Shown here: piece after piece, positions 61,037-64,000 of the stretch
How positions within the stretch are numbered: position 1 is the stretch's first letter
Layout: each line of letters starts with the position of its first letter
NCBI GenBank assembly: GCA_963580285.1
Contig: OY757012.1
Coordinates: forward strand, 167,388,652-167,452,651
Source of the DNA: Lucinisca nassula
Taxonomy: Eukaryota; Mollusca; Bivalvia; Lucinida; Lucinidae
Direction of reading: 5' to 3'
Length of the DNA: 64,000 nucleotides
Made by a program: the position numbers and the translations under genes
Notes under the pieces: generated by a model
Seen by the model: only the letters and a program-made list of their open reading frames with translations
What the model was told of the DNA's origin: nothing
Database searches by the model: none

Positions 61037-64000
61037 TTAAGCATTTTGGTTAAATCTATCAGTGCTTTTGATATACGTCTGCACTGCTTGAAATAGTATT
61101 CCATTTTCTTGAGGTGATAATGCATCATCCCCAAAAAGAACCTTTTTTAAATTGAGAGGATGAAATGTCCGTGTCGATTGAAAGAATATAATTCTTTCTC
61201 TTGTAAAGTTGGAACAAGCAAAGAAGAAATGCTCAGCATCCTCGTTTACTTCCGAGCAATTGCAGTTCGGACTTAGAGCCAGGTGATTTATATACAGATC
61301 TTTTTTTAGGTTACTACAGTTATTTCTTATTCTGGCATGTAATACTGAATTGTACCTATCACCTTCCATGTAATAGGTAGGAACATAAGTATTAGAAAAG
61401 TAAAAATTCTTAACTTGGTATTTAAAAGAATTAAGACTAGGTGCTCCTCGAAGGTTAATGTCAAGGGAGTTCCAAATCGAAATAGAAGATGGAATGCACG
61501 ATCGCCGAGAAATTTCAGTTCGAGTGTGGGGAACCGTTATGTTATTATTATTTCTTAAAGGATACGGGGTTGCGTCTCTTACCAGAGGAGGAATTATGTC
61601 TAATATATATGATGGTACGTTTTCATGTACGACGTTATACATAAATGATAGCTTATGTTTGTGCCTCCTTTGCTTAAGAGGAATCCAGCCACATTCTTTA
61701 TAAAGCTTATCTAGGGACACAGACCTAGTAAGACCCGTAACAATACGAGCTGCTTCATGTTGTAATTTTTCAAGAGACTGGCAGTCTTGGGCTGTACAAC
61801 CATCCCAAACAATGCAAGAATATTCAAGGATGGGCAGAACATATGATAAATAAATTTGGTTCAAGGCAACCCTGTGAAATGTATATTTAAGTTTACGCAT
61901 TATACCAACTACTTTTGCTGCGCTTGAGATAATGTTTTCAATATGAGTTTTCCATTGACCATTACAGCTTAATGTTAGACCTAAATGTTTGTGCTCCGGG
62001 ACAAATTTTATTGGGGTTCCGTCGAAAATTATATCCGGAAACTGCTCGAAAGGTTTTAATGTAAAAAGAACTGCTTCTGTCTTCAGTGAATTAAAAGTAA
62101 CCAGCCATTGTTTCGCCCATGCCGATAAAACACAAAGATCGTGATTTATTATTCCCTGAATGTCGTTCAGTGATGAAGCTGAATAAAATAATGAACTATC
62201 ATCGGCAAAAAGTCTGGTTAAGCTTAATAAAGAATCTGCAATATCGTTTACATAAACTAAGAACAATAGGGGTCCCAGAACAGAACCCTGGGGTACCCCG
62301 GCATTAGTATTCCTAGCAGTGGAAGTAGAAGATTTAATTATTACTTTCTGGGATCTGTTAGAAAGGTAATCTCTAATCCAGTTAAGTAAATGTCCGTTTA
62401 TGCCGTGCTGTTTCAATTTGAAAATTAGGCCTTCATGCCAAACCCTATCAAATGCCTTAGAGACATCACAGAATATCATGCATGAATATTGATTATTATC
62501 AAACGTTTGACAGATATGTTGATAAATGTCAACAAGTTGGTAAGTAGTAGAATGATTGGGAAGAAAACCAGATTGGTATTTATATAAAAGATTGTTGGCG
62601 TGTAAAAAGTTGTATATGTTTTTATGAACTATTCGTTCTTGTAATTTACCTATTCCGCTAAGTAGTGATACCGGTCTAAAGTTTGTAACCTTAGTTAAGT
62701 CCCCCTTTTTAGGTAAAGGCAAAACGTGAGAACCCTTCCATATATCTCCAAACACCCCCTCCCTAAACGACCTATTAAACAGTATTTCCAGTGGAACTGA
62801 GATCTCGTTTGATACAGCCTTCAACATTCTATTACTAATTAGATCCGGGCCAGTCGCTTTATTTGGATTTAGTAAATCGATTAAAGTTGAAATTTCTAGA
62901 GCTGAACATGTAATATCACTTAACGAATTTCTAGTTTTAGATTCAAAATTAGGCAACTGAACTTCATTATCATTCATTGTTGAAATTGACGAAAAATAGT
63001 CATTCAAACATTCCGCTTTTTCTTCGTCTGTATAACAATATGATTTTTGACCGTTTTCTTTTTCTATAACAAGTGGGGGAATATTGTTTGAGGTTTTATT
63101 ATTTTTAACAAAATGGCGAATAACTTGCCAAAATTTCCTTTTGTCATTGTTATGAAAATCACAGATGGAAACTTCCAAGGAATTATAAAAATTTTCTTTG
63201 GCATGCTTTACTAGATTATTAACTTTATTTCTAATACGTTTATACTTATTCCAGTCGATGCTGTTACCGGTCTGGATGGACTTTTTCTTTAGCCTGTCTC
63301 TAATTCGCATATTACGACGAATAATGGAGTCAAACCATGGTTTGTCTCCAGGCCTTATTGTAACGGTTTTGGAAGGTATACATATTTTAGCAAAATTTAA
63401 AAAAATATTGGTAAACTTTGCACATGCGTCGTTAAAAGATCCTTCCAAGAGAATACTCCAATCATAGTTACTTATAAGCTCTTTAAGCTTGGTATAATCT
63501 GCCCTTTTATACAGCCAAATTAATCGATTGAATGGTGTGTTACACTGATAATAAAATGGTAATCTTATATAAGTTGCTTTATGGTCGCTTATAGCTGCAG
63601 GAGTATCTATCGTGCCTGAATCTAAAAACTGTAAATCATCTGAAATAATTATAGGATCTAAAAGCGCAAGTTGTCTCGTTGCGTTTGAAACTGTATTTTG
63701 AAGCGAATTAAGTATAATCAAATCTTTTAAATTCCGGTAGTTATCATTAAATAGGTCCTCGTTTAAGTCGCCTAAGATAATTAGATTTTTAGTGAAATCA
63801 TGTGCTTTTTCAATATTCAAATTTAAGTTTTCAAAGAATGTTGCATCGGCTGTTCTAGGACTGTAAAACAAGCCCAGGAGATAGTTAACGTTATTCGTTT
63901 TAATTTCCACCCATATAGATTCTGGGCAATAAATTTCTAAGTCTGTTCGCCTCGTGTGAATAAGTTCTGAATTAATGTAAATAAGGAGCCCTCCTCCATG
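61037..64000 (-). CDS. Non-LTR retrotransposon pol, open and unbroken to window end
   Basis: Minus strand, more than 987 codons with no stop. The frame continues past 63910 (where the codon is GTG, not a real start) and reads HGGGLLIYINSELIHTRRTD at the edge, an endonuclease motif. Next: NLIILGDLN (42-50 counted from 63910), AAISDHKA (SDH at 108-110), LLNPNKATGPDLIS (about 346-359), FRPVSLLSGIGKLQERIV (411-428), FCDVSKAFDRVWHEGL, NAGVPQGSVLGPLLFLVYVN and the catalytic LFADDSSLF (FADD 568-571). C-terminal Cys/His cluster CNCSEVNEDAEHFFFAC. The stop is followed by about 110 bp of 3' UTR, then the microsatellite. The 5' end lies beyond the window. Intactness suggests a young copy. Confidence 0.95.
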   Translation of the reverse strand, partial: HGGGLLIYINSELIHTRRTDLEIYCPESIWVEIKTNNVNYLLGLFYSPRTADATFFENLNLNIEKAHDFTKNLIILGDLNEDLFNDNYRNLKDLIILNSLQNTVSNATRQLALLDPIIISDDLQFLDSGTIDTPAAISDHKATYIRLPFYYQCNTPFNRLIWLYKRADYTKLKELISNYDWSILLEGSFNDACAKFTNIFLNFAKICIPSKTVTIRPGDKPWFDSIIRRNMRIRDRLKKKSIQTGNSIDWNKYKRIRNKVNNLVKHAKENFYNSLEVSICDFHNNDKRKFWQVIRHFVKNNKTSNNIPPLVIEKENGQKSYCYTDEEKAECLNDYFSSISTMNDNEVQLPNFESKTRNSLSDITCSALEISTLIDLLNPNKATGPDLISNRMLKAVSNEISVPLEILFNRSFREGVFGDIWKGSHVLPLPKKGDLTKVTNFRPVSLLSGIGKLQERIVHKNIYNFLHANNLLYKYQSGFLPNHSTTYQLVDIYQHICQTFDNNQYSCMIFCDVSKAFDRVWHEGLIFKLKQHGINGHLLNWIRDYLSNRSQKVIIKSSTSTARNTNAGVPQGSVLGPLLFLVYVNDIADSLLSLTRLFADDSSLFYSASSLNDIQGIINHDLCVLSAWAKQWLVTFNSLKTEAVLFTLKPFEQFPDIIFDGTPIKFVPEHKHLGLTLSCNGQWKTHIENIISSAAKVVGIMRKLKYTFHRVALNQIYLSYVLPILEYSCIVWDGCTAQDCQSLEKLQHEAARIVTGLTRSVSLDKLYKECGWIPLKQRRHKHKLSFMYNVVHENVPSYILDIIPPLVRDATPYPLRNNNNITVPHTRTEISRRSCIPSSISIWNSLDINLRGAPSLNSFKYQVKNFYFSNTYVPTYYMEGDRYNSVLHARIRNNCSNLKKDLYINHLALSPNCNCSEVNEDAEHFFFACSNFTRERIIFFQSTRTFHPLNLKKVLFGDDALSPQENGILFQAVQTYIKSTDRFNQNA

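Noticed and set aside
61037..63910. Taking 63910 as the LINE protein start
   Set aside because: The codon there is GTG and the frame continues open with endonuclease motifs to the window end.

Overview
This is a eukaryotic window, almost certainly animal and most likely from a bivalve mollusc. The evidence is AT-rich non-coding DNA, consensus GT-AG introns, tRNA-derived SINEs ending in (CAAA)n, non-LTR retrotransposons, and many satellite-cored pearl-type elements of the kind described from oysters and clams. The species cannot be fixed from the sequence.

The one gene I can name with confidence is an LC3 (Atg8-family autophagy) gene on the minus strand, close to vertebrate MAP1LC3C. Exon 1 (29874-29820), exon 2 (24488-24433) and exon 3 (5645-5539) join in frame with correct splice sites; the last exon must lie left of base 1. 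Introns 1 and 2 are 5.3 kb and 18.8 kb and are packed with repeats. The promoter side (29875-30060) carries an M-box-like E-box, an inverted CCAAT and a CRE-like site. Less certain exons on the plus strand are 30258-30470, 45460-45657 (GC-rich) and 57658-57711 (a likely first coding exon). A degenerate C2H2 zinc-finger retrocopy lies at 60256-60521.

Retroelements: two long open non-LTR ORFs on the minus strand (47056-50319 and 61037 to the window end), a CR1-like LINE (27522-29211) nested inside a SINE, a second 3' fragment of that LINE (26903-27397), and two pieces of a YLDD-box reverse transcriptase (41540-41795 and 50989-51600).

Working names used below. HP1: foldback element with a core of about 50-nt arms containing TTAGAACCGCCTC/GAGGCGGTTCTAA; subtype a has CACGAAAACACGCCTAT termini, subtype b has different termini. 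HP2: TTAA-bounded MITE beginning TTAACCCTTTTTGTACC. HP3: MITE with CAGTAAAATTCC termini and AAGACCACCTTTGGGACTG stems. HP4: TTAA-bounded MITE beginning TTAACCCTTATCCTGCTGAA. CRE-MITE: MITE with CCCAGCAGGCACA termini and internal ACGTC repeats. SINE-A: tRNA-headed, about 308 bp. SINE-B: about 303 bp, ending in GACGTTAAACCTCAAATC. SINE-C, D, E and F are other tRNA-headed SINEs. Pearl-like: left stem-loop plus CCCC motif, satellite core, right hairpin.

Layout: 1-2429 minisatellite inside a MITE; 2.4-30 kb LC3 gene and intronic repeats; 30-42 kb SINE/MITE-rich intergenic DNA; 42-53 kb nested repeats and a large LINE; 54-57 kb a satellite-cored element; 57.5-60.5 kb putative exon, hairpins and zinc-finger retrocopy; 60.7-64 kb microsatellite and the 3' portion of a LINE.
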